Assembly: GCF_010747415.1 (NCBI RefSeq)
Contig: NZ_JAAGNZ010000002.1
Location: 1,612,001 to 1,676,000, forward strand
Direction of reading: 5' to 3'
DNA from: Spirosoma agri
Lineage (GTDB): Bacteria > Bacteroidota > Bacteroidia > Cytophagales > Spirosomataceae
Length of the DNA stretch: 64,000 nucleotides
Notes under the pieces: generated by a model
The model's input: only the letters and a program-made list of their open reading frames with translations
The model's database searches: none
What the model was told of the DNA's origin: nothing
Program-made: the position numbers and the translations under genes
Shown: piece after piece, positions 1-7,623 of the stretch
Layout of the letters: each line of letters begins with the position of its first letter
Numbering within the stretch: position 1 is the first letter of the stretch

Positions 1-2
1 GT

Positions 3-284
3 AGCGTCCACGATGCACTTTCGCTCGACGATTCCTTGCTACAACTGCCCGATGCGGCCCGGTCGGCTATACAGGACCTCATTGCCCGGAGTGATGTAGA
101 GCGTCTCTATCGTCAATTGAATAATCTGGGAGAGAAGTGTCGAACCATGATTCTGTCGTGGGGTGAAGGGTATTCGGACGACGAAATTGCGCAGACGCTT
201 GGGTATAATTCGGCCGCTGTGGCCAAAACCAGCCGGTTGCGCTGTCTGGATAAACTCCGTGAACGTTTTCGCGACATCCTATGA
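3..284 (+). CDS. RNA polymerase sigma-70 family factor (ECF-like), C-terminal part
   Basis: The reading frame is open to the left edge, so the N-terminus (region 2, core binding) lies outside the window. The remaining 93 residues fit region 4, the helix-turn-helix that contacts the -35 promoter element: YSDDEIAQTLGYNSAAVAK is followed by a basic recognition helix and LDKLRERF. The stop codon overlaps the start of the next gene (ATGA), the arrangement usual for sigma factor and anti-sigma pairs. A TTG at 36 is only an internal codon. The sigma-like call rests on region 4 alone; another NarL/sigma-type HTH protein is possible. Confidence 0.75.
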   Translation, partial: SVHDALSLDDSLLQLPDAARSAIQDLIARSDVERLYRQLNNLGEKCRTMILSWGEGYSDDEIAQTLGYNSAAVAKTSRLRCLDKLRERFRDIL

Positions 285-1021
285 ACACTGATCTGGAAAC
301 AATTGAACAGTATTTGACGAACCAGCTATCCGCCGGAGAACGTGCGCAGTTTGAATCAGCGCTCGAAACGGACCCTGCCGTAGCCGACGCGCTGGCTTTT
401 TATGTCCTCTCGAAGCAGGTGGCAAAGGCGCAGGCCCGTGAGGAACGTATCGCTGAATTTAAAGCCCTGCGTCAGCAACCCCGAATTGGTCAGCGGTCGT
501 CTGCCAGCTGGATAACCTATGCAGCTGCTGCGGCAAGTATTGTACTATTACTGGGATTGGGCTGGTATTTCTTCCGGCCAGCAACGGATGCGACCCTGGT
601 TGCCAGCCAGCAGGTTGATTCGTACGTCTCTTCGCATTTCATGCAGTTACCGACGATGATGGATAGCGATGCCGACAGTCTGAAAACGGGCGTCGATCTC
701 TTCAATAAAGGCAATTTGACCGAAGCGGGCAACGTCTTTCAGGCTATTCTGACGCGCCATCCCGATAGTGACACTGCGTTAAAATTTGCGGGTATTGTTG
801 CCTTCCAGCAGGGCAATTACGACAAAGCCATCGACCTGTTTCACCGCCTGAGCCAGCGCACCGACCTGTTTGCTAACCCCGGCTTATTCTACGAGAGCCT
901 TGCCCTGTTGAAGCGCGGACGACCGATCGATAAAAGCGAGGCTAAAAAATTGCTTGATGCGGTGATTACTAAGAACTTGGAGGGCAAACGTGAAGCCGAA
1001 GAATTGGTTAAGCAGTTGTGA
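281..1021 (+). CDS. Membrane-anchored TPR protein, putative anti-sigma partner
   Basis: This 246-residue protein has a short cytoplasmic N-terminal helical part (residues 1-75, beginning MNTDLETIEQYLTNQLS, reminiscent of anti-sigma N-termini without zinc ligands). One membrane segment follows at about 77-98 (AAAAASIVLLLGLGWYFF), then an outward-facing C-terminal half with two or three TPR-like helical repeats from about 135. It overlaps the sigma gene by 4 bases, so the two are probably translationally coupled. By analogy it would hold the sigma factor and sense something through the TPRs; that role is inferred. The 3' end of the gene is repeated at 1597-1769. Confidence 0.7.
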   Translation: MNTDLETIEQYLTNQLSAGERAQFESALETDPAVADALAFYVLSKQVAKAQAREERIAEFKALRQQPRIGQRSSASWITYAAAAASIVLLLGLGWYFFRPATDATLVASQQVDSYVSSHFMQLPTMMDSDADSLKTGVDLFNKGNLTEAGNVFQAILTRHPDSDTALKFAGIVAFQQGNYDKAIDLFHRLSQRTDLFANPGLFYESLALLKRGRPIDKSEAKKLLDAVITKNLEGKREAEELVKQL

Positions 1022-1276
1022 AAGATATTCCCAAGTTGATCTGCACGTAAATCTGAATAGTACATAATGTCTTTTCACTAAGTTTGGTTTATCTGAAAAA
1101 GAAGCGGATGTGATTAACAAACAAACGATAATTGGGATCGCTAAAAAGTCAGATTATAAGTGACTGAATCTAGGAAAATGCCTGTCGTATTAATGAACAA
1201 TCTGTATAATTTGATTTTTGTGGTTTTTTAAATTTTACTATTATCTAGTATTCGCTAACTCTAAATTTAGTTACTT

Positions 1277-1432
1277 GTGAAGACGTTTCGCTTAGTAGTG
1301 ACCTTATCTGTCTTTTCGCTTTCGTTTTATTGTTGCAAGAAAGAAGAGATTCAGCCTAAAAAGGCTAAACTTCCTACCACATTTAGCCCAGGGACGGATA
1401 CTCCTCCGCCAACAGTTGGTACAAAGGGCTAG
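1277..1432 (+). CDS. Small putative lipoprotein (51 aa)
   Basis: A GTG-started frame of 51 codons encodes a basic start (MKTFR), a hydrophobic stretch (LVVTLSVFSLSF), then YCCKKEE, followed by a polar, proline-rich tail ending TPPPTVGTKG. A positive N-terminus, hydrophobic core and Cys followed by charged residues is the layout of a lipoprotein signal peptide, although FYC is not a canonical lipobox. No domain is recognised. It lies between the sigma/TPR pair and a strong hairpin at 1542-1580, so it could be a separate small transcript. The GTG start and the reality of the gene are uncertain. Confidence 0.45.
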   Translation: MKTFRLVVTLSVFSLSFYCCKKEEIQPKKAKLPTTFSPGTDTPPPTVGTKG

Positions 1433-1541
1433 TCAAGATAATTATTACCAGGATAATACGCTGTAAATAGTCGTGTAGAAAGAAGCGAAGGGATAAAAAT
1501 CGCTACTACAGGAATACAGTTCAATGCAAAAACACTTTGGT

Positions 1542-1580
1542 ATAATAAACCCAGCGCATTTTAATCGCTGGGTTTATTAT
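1542..1580 (+). terminator. Perfect 15-bp hairpin, probable terminator
   Basis: ATAATAAACCCAGCG (1542-1556) and CGCTGGGTTTATTAT (1566-1580) are exact reverse complements separated by a 9-base loop. It lies about 110 bases after the small lipoprotein frame and would work in either direction. The U-tract is formed by the A/T end of the stem rather than by a separate run. Confidence 0.6.
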
Positions 1581-1596
1581 CTTCTGTCATAGCTAT

Positions 1597-1785
1597 CACG
1601 ACAAATCCATCGACCTATTCCACCGCCTGAGCCAGCGCATCGATCTGTTCGCCAACCCCGGCTTATTCTACGAGAGCCTTGCCTTATTGAAGCGCGGACG
1701 ACCGATAGATAAAAGCGAGGCTAAAAAATTGCTTGATGCGGTGATTACTAAGAACTTGGAGGGCAAACGAAGGTTGAGGTACTAA
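1597..1785 (+). pseudogene. Partial duplicate of the 3' end of the 281-1021 TPR gene
   Basis: Bases 1597-1769 match 818-990 without any gap (constant offset 779). I count 11 mismatches over 173 bases by hand. The original reading frame is preserved (...HDKSIDLFHRLSQR...), with three amino-acid changes and the other changed codons synonymous. After 1769 the copy diverges and reaches a TAA at 1783-1785, losing the last residues of the parent. There is no in-frame start codon after the TAA at 1546, so it is a gene remnant. The rest of 1022-1816 holds only the small lipoprotein frame and the hairpin. Confidence 0.85.
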
Positions 1786-1816
1786 TTCAAGACATTCAAA
1801 CCCACACTAGTAATCT

Positions 1817-3265
1817 ATGGACAATGACGAGCAATATTTTCAGCAAGTACCTCCCCGTGATATTAAATCCATCCAGTTTCATGATAAAATTCGAAGATTA
1901 GGTGAGCGCGGCCATGCTGTTCCCGATGTAGTTGAATATCCTACTGACCCGCTGCGATTGGTTGTCCGCAACCAACTGATCCTGCATCTGGATAAACCAT
2001 TGGAAGTTTCCAGAAAAAGTAAGCTAAGATTAACGGGTAAGTACATAATAAATTCGGAACGAAAAGCAGTTGACGTTGTCGTCACACGGGCTTGCCGCTG
2101 CAATCCTTTATTGGTTTTAGTAGAAGGAGAACAGGCCCATTTGCTGACCGACGAGCTTGACCTAAGATACAGCCTTGATCAGGACACCTCACTACCGCGT
2201 GTCGTTAGAAGCAGTGCAAACGATATTGGATACAGTCCTGAACAAGATACATCGCCCCCGCACGTTATTCGGTCATCGTCTGGCGGTGGGGGGCACCCAG
2301 TCCCCTTATTACCGGCGTCATTTGACGACCAGCTTCGTCGAATACGAGAGCAGCACGATTCGCTGGACGACTATCCGGTTGTAGCTGTGATGGATACAGG
2401 CATTGACTTTCGGTATCCTAATACAGAAAGTCTGCCTACTTATTACAACACGGAGCCGCCAACGTGTGATATGATAGAACCTGACTATATTGGCTGGGAT
2501 TTTATCAACGATCATAATTACCCTTATGATGATAATGAAACGAACAAACACGGGAGTAGAATCGCGGCCATCATCAGCCGTATTGCCGATGGAAAGGTTC
2601 GTATAATGCCTTTAAAAGTAATTGATAGTCAAGGAATTGGTAGCTTGTTTGCTATTTGTTGTGCTTGCGAATACTTACTGACAGATCGTTTACGAGGAAA
2701 GTTAACCGCCGTTAATGCCAGTTGGGGATTTTACAGTACTCAGGAAAATGAACTCCTCGGCCAGTACATTGACCAACTAACAGAGTCTGGTACGTGGTTT
2801 ATCAATGCAGCGGGAAACCGGGGAGATATTATACCAAACGAGATTGTTGATCTTAGCAATTCGATACGCTATCCAGCCTGCTATGGTGGGAAAAAGAAAG
2901 CGGGCGTTCTGACCGTGACGACGGTAAGTAATAAGTTGCGTTTTACTTTCCCGGGAGGATTTCGAACGGTGTATGATGTGGTAGAAAACTACTCGTCTAC
3001 GTTTACCGACATTGGCATTGGAGCAGGTCGGGATGGAAAATTTCAGGAATCGCTACTAACAGACAGCAGTAGCCCATTCATCATCGGTTCCTCGTATGCT
3101 ACTGCCTATGCCAGTGGGTTGGCTGGCCTGTTAAGACCTGAGATGTCAGCTGGCAAAGCGGCATTTCTTCAGTCCGTATCTGGTCATCTCGCAATTCTTG
3201 CACTCAATTCTAAGATTTGTGATGGTTACGTGTTTGTTGTTGAGTCCGACCCGCTCTTTACATAA
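1817..3265 (+). CDS. Subtilisin-like serine protease (peptidase S8)
   Basis: A 482-residue protein with the S8 triad: Asp193 in VAVMDTGID, His245 in NKHGSRIAAI and Ser426 in GSSYATAYASG; the oxyanion Asn lies in NAAGNRGD. No signal peptide or membrane segment is visible, so it is probably cytoplasmic. The first 110 residues are an unrecognised N-terminal domain. Residues 118-159 form two 21-residue tandem repeats (Y-S-x-[DE]-Q-D-T-S-x-P-x-V-[VI]-R-S-S), making a linker before the catalytic domain. The ATG at 1817 is the first in frame. The 3' end overlaps the CHAT gene, implying co-expression. Substrate unknown; the CHAT protein or the sigma/anti-sigma pair are candidates by context only. Confidence 0.9.
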   Translation: MDNDEQYFQQVPPRDIKSIQFHDKIRRLGERGHAVPDVVEYPTDPLRLVVRNQLILHLDKPLEVSRKSKLRLTGKYIINSERKAVDVVVTRACRCNPLLVLVEGEQAHLLTDELDLRYSLDQDTSLPRVVRSSANDIGYSPEQDTSPPHVIRSSSGGGGHPVPLLPASFDDQLRRIREQHDSLDDYPVVAVMDTGIDFRYPNTESLPTYYNTEPPTCDMIEPDYIGWDFINDHNYPYDDNETNKHGSRIAAIISRIADGKVRIMPLKVIDSQGIGSLFAICCACEYLLTDRLRGKLTAVNASWGFYSTQENELLGQYIDQLTESGTWFINAAGNRGDIIPNEIVDLSNSIRYPACYGGKKKAGVLTVTTVSNKLRFTFPGGFRTVYDVVENYSSTFTDIGIGAGRDGKFQESLLTDSSSPFIIGSSYATAYASGLAGLLRPEMSAGKAAFLQSVSGHLAILALNSKICDGYVFVVESDPLFT

Positions 3266-6035
3266 CCAATACCCAGTTGACGCTTACAGGTGGGTAGCTG
3301 GATGCCTGTTTTCACTGTTTATAACCTGCAATGCGTTGGCTCAGTGTTCTGCATTGCGGTCTGACGCGTTGCAGTTGCGTAAATACCCGGCAGCGAGTTT
3401 TTCTGAGTCAATCACTCAGGCGATTCGTTTACAGGATCGTTGGGCCGCTTGTCGGGAACGCCAGGATTCTGCTTTTGTACAACTTGTGTTATTTACGGGC
3501 AATGCCTATTTTGATACGGGGAACTATCCGGCTGCTATCGATCACTACAAGCGAGCCATCCGTGCAAGCCGGAATCAACCACAACTCCGGTCTCTTCTAC
3601 TGCAAAGCTACCATTGGTTGGGAACGAGCTATCTCTATAACAACCAGGCTGATCTGGCTGAAGCGACGTTTCATACCGTTCTGGATAATGTCCATCAATG
3701 GCCGGGCAATAGCCTGTGGGGCGGACGTGCGTGCTTAAATATAGCCTATCTGAGTCTTTCCAATGGCGATTATCAGCAGGCGATAACCTATGCTGAAAAC
3801 GGACAACGATTTGCACAGGAAAGCCGAAATCCTGCTTTACAGGCTCAACTCTTACGAGAAAAAGCGAATGCGTTAAAAGCATTAACGAATTACAAGGAAG
3901 CCGTTCCATTAATTTATGAAGCAATTCGACTCGCTGATCTGGCTAAGGATTTACCAGGCTTAGCCGAATACTATCAACTGTTGGGTGATCTGGAGTCTAA
4001 GCAAAGTCAACCGAATGCGGCTAAAATTGCCTATAAACGAGCGTTAGTCTATTGTGAAAAGACAGGTAATGACTTTCTGAAAGCATTGGTACTTACTAAT
4101 TTGGGTTTTTTGCATTACTCACAGGCCGACTATGCTGAAGCAATCAACTACAATCAGCAGGCTTTATTAAGTCAGAAGAACTCGTTTAGTCGTGCCCGTC
4201 TCTTCAACAACCTCGGCGCTTGTTGGTGGAAAATTGGCCAGTATAACAAAGCGTTGAAAACGTATCAACAGGGCTTTCTTTCAATGCCAATCGGGTTTAA
4301 AGACTCGCTGATCATGGCTAATCCTGCGGCTCAAACGATTCGTAACGCGCTCCGCAAAGAAGTTCTCCTGACACTGATTAAAGATAAAGCCGATACCTGG
4401 CTCGACTACGCGAAAGCGACCGCCAGTCCACAACGATTTCGACACGCACTCGACACGTATGCAGTCGCCGATCAGATGATTGATTTCATGCGGTGGGAGC
4501 ATACCGGCCAGCAGTCAAAACTGTATTGGCGGCAAAAAACGCGTGGTCTTTACGAGCGGGCCATCGAAACTTGTTATCGGCTCAATGATACCGAACAGGC
4601 GTTCCGGTTCCTGGAGAAAAGTAGAGCCGTTCTGCTGGCCGACAAGCTAAATGAACTGGGTGCCCGGCAAAAATTAGCACCCTCGCAAATTGAACAGGAA
4701 CAGCGATTGCGACAGGCCGTTAATGATCAGCAAAACAAACTCGCCGGATTGTCGCCCGATAGTGCCAGCTATGCATCAATTCGCGGCATTTTACTGAGCA
4801 AACAGGATAGTTTAGACACCTTTCTGAAGCAACTGGAAGCGTCGAACCCGGCTTACTTTCGCTATAAGTATGACAACGCCACGACTACCCTCGCCGAATT
4901 ACAGCGATACCTGAAAAAGCAATCGGGTTCACTGGTGACGTACTTCGTGGGCGATAGTGCCCTCTACATCATGAGCGTTACGAGTGAAAAAGCCAGGTTG
5001 CGCAAGCAGTCGATCCAGCCTTACAACCAGACGCTGAGTCAGTTTGCAACTTTGCTGGCAAGCCCGGAAGCTATGAGCAAGATGACCAATGTAAACCGTT
5101 TTCTGACGCTCAGTCATAGCTTATACCAACAGCTACTGGCTCCTCTGAATTTGCCGAAAGGCCGCGTCGTTATTTCCCCCGATGGTTTTTTTGTCCCGTT
5201 CGATGCCTTGAGCCGTTCCGGGACCAAGCCTGAGTATGCCATCAATGACTATGCCTTTAGCTACGCCTATTCCGCTAGCCTGTTGATGAAAAATAACGAC
5301 AAACTTGCCCGGATGCCACGTCTCAAAACGCGTGATTTTCTGGGTATTGCACCCGTAGAGTTTTCCCGCCTAGGACAGGTTATGCTATCCGGTTCAGAAG
5401 TGGCGCTGAAGCCCATTGCGGACCGGTTTAATTCGTCAACCATGCTGATCCGTCAGGCTGCCACTCGCCGGGCTTTTCTGACCCAGGCCCCATTACATCG
5501 GGTCATTCACCTGTTCACACATGCCAACGCCGATAGCACCGATCAGGAACCGATGCTTTATTTTGCTGACTCAACCATGCGGTTGTCGGATCTGGGCGAC
5601 GGTGCTTTGCCTAATGCGGAACTGGTTATTCTGGCTGCCTGTAAAACGGGTGTTGGTACCAATCAGCGCGGTGAAGGGGTGTTCAGTCTGGCGCGGGGCT
5701 TCTCGGCACTAGGCGTACCCAGTGTATTGACGACGCTGTGGAGCGTTCAGAATCAGGCTACCTATCAATTGACTACGCTCTTTTACAAATACCTGGATGA
5801 AGGCCATCCTAAAGACATAGCGCTGCAACGGGCTAAACAGGAATGGCTCACGAATGCGGAAGGTATTAACCAGTTGCCCAACTATTGGGCTGGGCTAATC
5901 ATTGTCGGCGATACCGAACCGTTGTCGCGAACCAATCACTGGTTGTGGATTGGGGGCGTATTGTTAACGGGCCTCGTTGTCTTTGGATGTTGGCTTTATG
6001 TACAAAAGCGACCCACAAAACTGGTCAGTGCCTGA
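3222..6035 (+). CDS. TPR-CHAT protein (caspase-like protease domain)
   Basis: About 937 residues. A hydrophobic segment near the N-terminus (WVAGCLFSLFITCNALAQC) looks like a signal peptide or anchor. Many TPR units follow, then a helical region, then a C-terminal CHAT domain. The dyad is His767 (IHLFTHANAD) and Cys807 (LAACKTGVG), numbered from this start; the usual Gly after the His is Ala here. A transmembrane helix (WLWIGGVLLTGLVVFGCWLY) near the C-terminus anchors it, so the protease domain may face the periplasm. The frame extends upstream to a TTG at 3198; the first ATG is 3222, inside the S8 gene. CHAT proteins are clan CD cysteine peptidases often used in signalling or cell-death systems; its substrate here is unknown. 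Confidence 0.88.
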   Translation: MVTCLLLSPTRSLHNQYPVDAYRWVAGCLFSLFITCNALAQCSALRSDALQLRKYPAASFSESITQAIRLQDRWAACRERQDSAFVQLVLFTGNAYFDTGNYPAAIDHYKRAIRASRNQPQLRSLLLQSYHWLGTSYLYNNQADLAEATFHTVLDNVHQWPGNSLWGGRACLNIAYLSLSNGDYQQAITYAENGQRFAQESRNPALQAQLLREKANALKALTNYKEAVPLIYEAIRLADLAKDLPGLAEYYQLLGDLESKQSQPNAAKIAYKRALVYCEKTGNDFLKALVLTNLGFLHYSQADYAEAINYNQQALLSQKNSFSRARLFNNLGACWWKIGQYNKALKTYQQGFLSMPIGFKDSLIMANPAAQTIRNALRKEVLLTLIKDKADTWLDYAKATASPQRFRHALDTYAVADQMIDFMRWEHTGQQSKLYWRQKTRGLYERAIETCYRLNDTEQAFRFLEKSRAVLLADKLNELGARQKLAPSQIEQEQRLRQAVNDQQNKLAGLSPDSASYASIRGILLSKQDSLDTFLKQLEASNPAYFRYKYDNATTTLAELQRYLKKQSGSLVTYFVGDSALYIMSVTSEKARLRKQSIQPYNQTLSQFATLLASPEAMSKMTNVNRFLTLSHSLYQQLLAPLNLPKGRVVISPDGFFVPFDALSRSGTKPEYAINDYAFSYAYSASLLMKNNDKLARMPRLKTRDFLGIAPVEFSRLGQVMLSGSEVALKPIADRFNSSTMLIRQAATRRAFLTQAPLHRVIHLFTHANADSTDQEPMLYFADSTMRLSDLGDGALPNAELVILAACKTGVGTNQRGEGVFSLARGFSALGVPSVLTTLWSVQNQATYQLTTLFYKYLDEGHPKDIALQRAKQEWLTNAEGINQLPNYWAGLIIVGDTEPLSRTNHWLWIGGVLLTGLVVFGCWLYVQKRPTKLVSA

Positions 6036-6102
6036 TTCCGCTCTTCACAATTCGACTCTCGATTACCGTAAATTCAGTTAACTAGCGCGAAATGATTTGT
6101 TT

Positions 6103-6789
6103 ATGTTTCGGCTGATCGACGCACTACGTTCAAAAACCTGGGCCTGCCTTTTCGTCATTTTTCTGCGTTATCTGATCGGTGGTGCGTTTGTCTACGCCGG
6201 GTGGGGGAAGGCCCTCGGCGGTCGATTTATGCCCGCCGGTACGTTGCAGTTGCCGCCCGATCATGGGATTTCGATCGATCTGTTTTTCGAGGCACTCTAC
6301 CGAACGGGTATCTGGTGGAATTTCCTGGGGGTTGGTCAGGTTATCGCGGGTGCATTGCTGGTTACGCAACGGTTCGCCACGCTGGGGGCCGTTGCCTTTT
6401 TGCCCATTAGTCTGAACGTCTTTGTGATTACAATCTCCATGGATTTCCACTTTACGCCAGTCCTCACCGGGCTTATTGTAGCCGCTAATCTTGGTCTGCT
6501 TCTGTGGGATTACCAAAAAATAGCTCCGTTGTTTTATCCCAACCGCGCTGGCGAAATGCTTATTCAATTGAGGTCCGACCAGCTCGGTTCGCCTGGCTAC
6601 TGGCAGGGACTTGGCCTGTTGATTCTGCTCACGTCTTCATTGTTCGGCAACCGCGAAAATGCACTTGTTTGGTTTCCGTTGTGTCTGGCTGAGGGGTTGC
6701 TCGGTCTGGTTGGTTTCTTTATCGTGAACCGACGGCAACAAAAATGTAACCCTGACTTCCGGGCCGGGAAGCCGAACAATAACCTGTAG
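6103..6789 (+). CDS. DoxX-like integral membrane protein
   Basis: A 228-residue protein with about six hydrophobic segments. The first carries FLRYLIGGAFVYAGWGKALGG, resembling the first helix of DoxX/DoxD-type membrane proteins. No catalytic motif is seen and the function is unknown. The frame also has a TTG six bases upstream; ATG 6103 is preferred. The last 15 codons (from about 6745) are formed by one arm of a REP-like palindrome, so the C-terminal residues after NRRQQK are probably a recent extension rather than part of the fold. Confidence 0.65.
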   Translation: MFRLIDALRSKTWACLFVIFLRYLIGGAFVYAGWGKALGGRFMPAGTLQLPPDHGISIDLFFEALYRTGIWWNFLGVGQVIAGALLVTQRFATLGAVAFLPISLNVFVITISMDFHFTPVLTGLIVAANLGLLLWDYQKIAPLFYPNRAGEMLIQLRSDQLGSPGYWQGLGLLILLTSSLFGNRENALVWFPLCLAEGLLGLVGFFIVNRRQQKCNPDFRAGKPNNNL

Positions 6790-6846
6790 TTCGTATTCCT
6801 GGCTCTACCAGTTAGCTCGATGAGCCGGACTGGAAGTCCGGGTTAC
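6746..6846. repeat. REP-like inverted repeat overlapping the end of the DoxX-like gene
   Basis: The left arm 6746-6767 (GTAACCCTGACTTCCGGGCC...) and the right arm 6825-6846 (CCGGACTGGAAGTCCGGGTT...) are reverse complements with 19 of 22 positions matching. An inner GGCTC/GAGCC pair lies between them. The right arm contains the mini-palindrome CGGACTGGAAGTCCG, which recurs at 15258-15341. The element fills the space between convergent genes. Confidence 0.75.
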
Positions 6847-6850
6847 GCTA

Positions 6851-7468
6851 CTAGGCAAGTAATTTCAATCCTTCGCTGAGTTTAAACACCTCCTTCAGAC
6901 ATTTAGCGGTCAAGACGGCATCTTCCAGCGCATTATGGAAACCGTCTTCGCGGGCAAAGCCGAAATAGCTGGCAATTGCCGTCAAACTTAGTCGGTCGGG
7001 TGTTTTACGCCCATTTGCCTTTAAGATCCGGAACGAGAAATAAGCCAGCGTATGCAGGTCGAGCAGCACCCGCGAATACGGCCACTTGAGCTTTTCGTAG
7101 CGATACGCTTCTTTCAGAAAATTGATGTCATTGATCACGCTCTGACCGCAGATGATCACATCGCGCAGAAAAGGTGTCCGGTCCAGTTGTCCCTTTGGCA
7201 CACGAATACCCAGCTGCTGACAGATCCACTCCTCCATTTCGGGGAGCACATCGTAGATCATTGGGGCGTCTTCCAGATCAGCCAGCGACAGGTTATGAAT
7301 CTTTTCGGAAGACGACGAAAAGGCGTCCTTGTTTTCGGGATACACATTAGTGAGGTACTGACCCTTTTCGACCCAGTTGTCGTCGAAAAGAACGGCACCA
7401 ACCTGAATTATTTCGTTGTAGTCCGGTTCAGGGCCGGTCATCTCAAGGTCGAGGACTAAGAAAGGCAT
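6851..7468 (-). CDS. DEDDh 3'-5' exonuclease (RNase T / Pol III epsilon-like)
   Basis: A 205-residue protein of the DnaQ exonuclease superfamily. Exo I is LDLEMTG (Asp7, Glu9). The Exo II region includes VIICGQSVINDINFLKEAY with the middle Asp, and Exo III is DGFHNALEDAVLTA with the DEDDh His and last Asp. It should remove nucleotides from 3' ends of DNA or RNA with two metal ions; the true substrate cannot be read from sequence. It stands alone, divergent from the CvfB gene and convergent with the DoxX-like gene. The ATG is the first in frame. Confidence 0.88.
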   Translation of the reverse strand: MPFLVLDLEMTGPEPDYNEIIQVGAVLFDDNWVEKGQYLTNVYPENKDAFSSSSEKIHNLSLADLEDAPMIYDVLPEMEEWICQQLGIRVPKGQLDRTPFLRDVIICGQSVINDINFLKEAYRYEKLKWPYSRVLLDLHTLAYFSFRILKANGRKTPDRLSLTAIASYFGFAREDGFHNALEDAVLTAKCLKEVFKLSEGLKLLA

Positions 7469-7588
7469 ACGTAATTCGTTAACGATTTTGGTGAAAAGTT
7501 AACGGATTTATTGCTGATAAACAGAGTAAGCGCCCGGTCATTCGTTTTGGAAGAACGGAATATAGGCTCAAGCGCCATGAATTATCGC

Positions 7589-7596
7589 TACTTTTG
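7589..7596 (+). promoter_or_regulatory. Putative -7 element (TACTTTTG) of the CvfB gene
   Basis: TACTTTTG fits the Bacteroidota -7 consensus TAnnTTTG and lies 27 bases before the ATG at 7624. No TTG is found at 17-23 bases upstream, so the -33 half is missing or weak. Confidence 0.45.
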
Positions 7597-7623
7597 TTCC
7601 AGCGATACCAGTAAACTTTAGTT

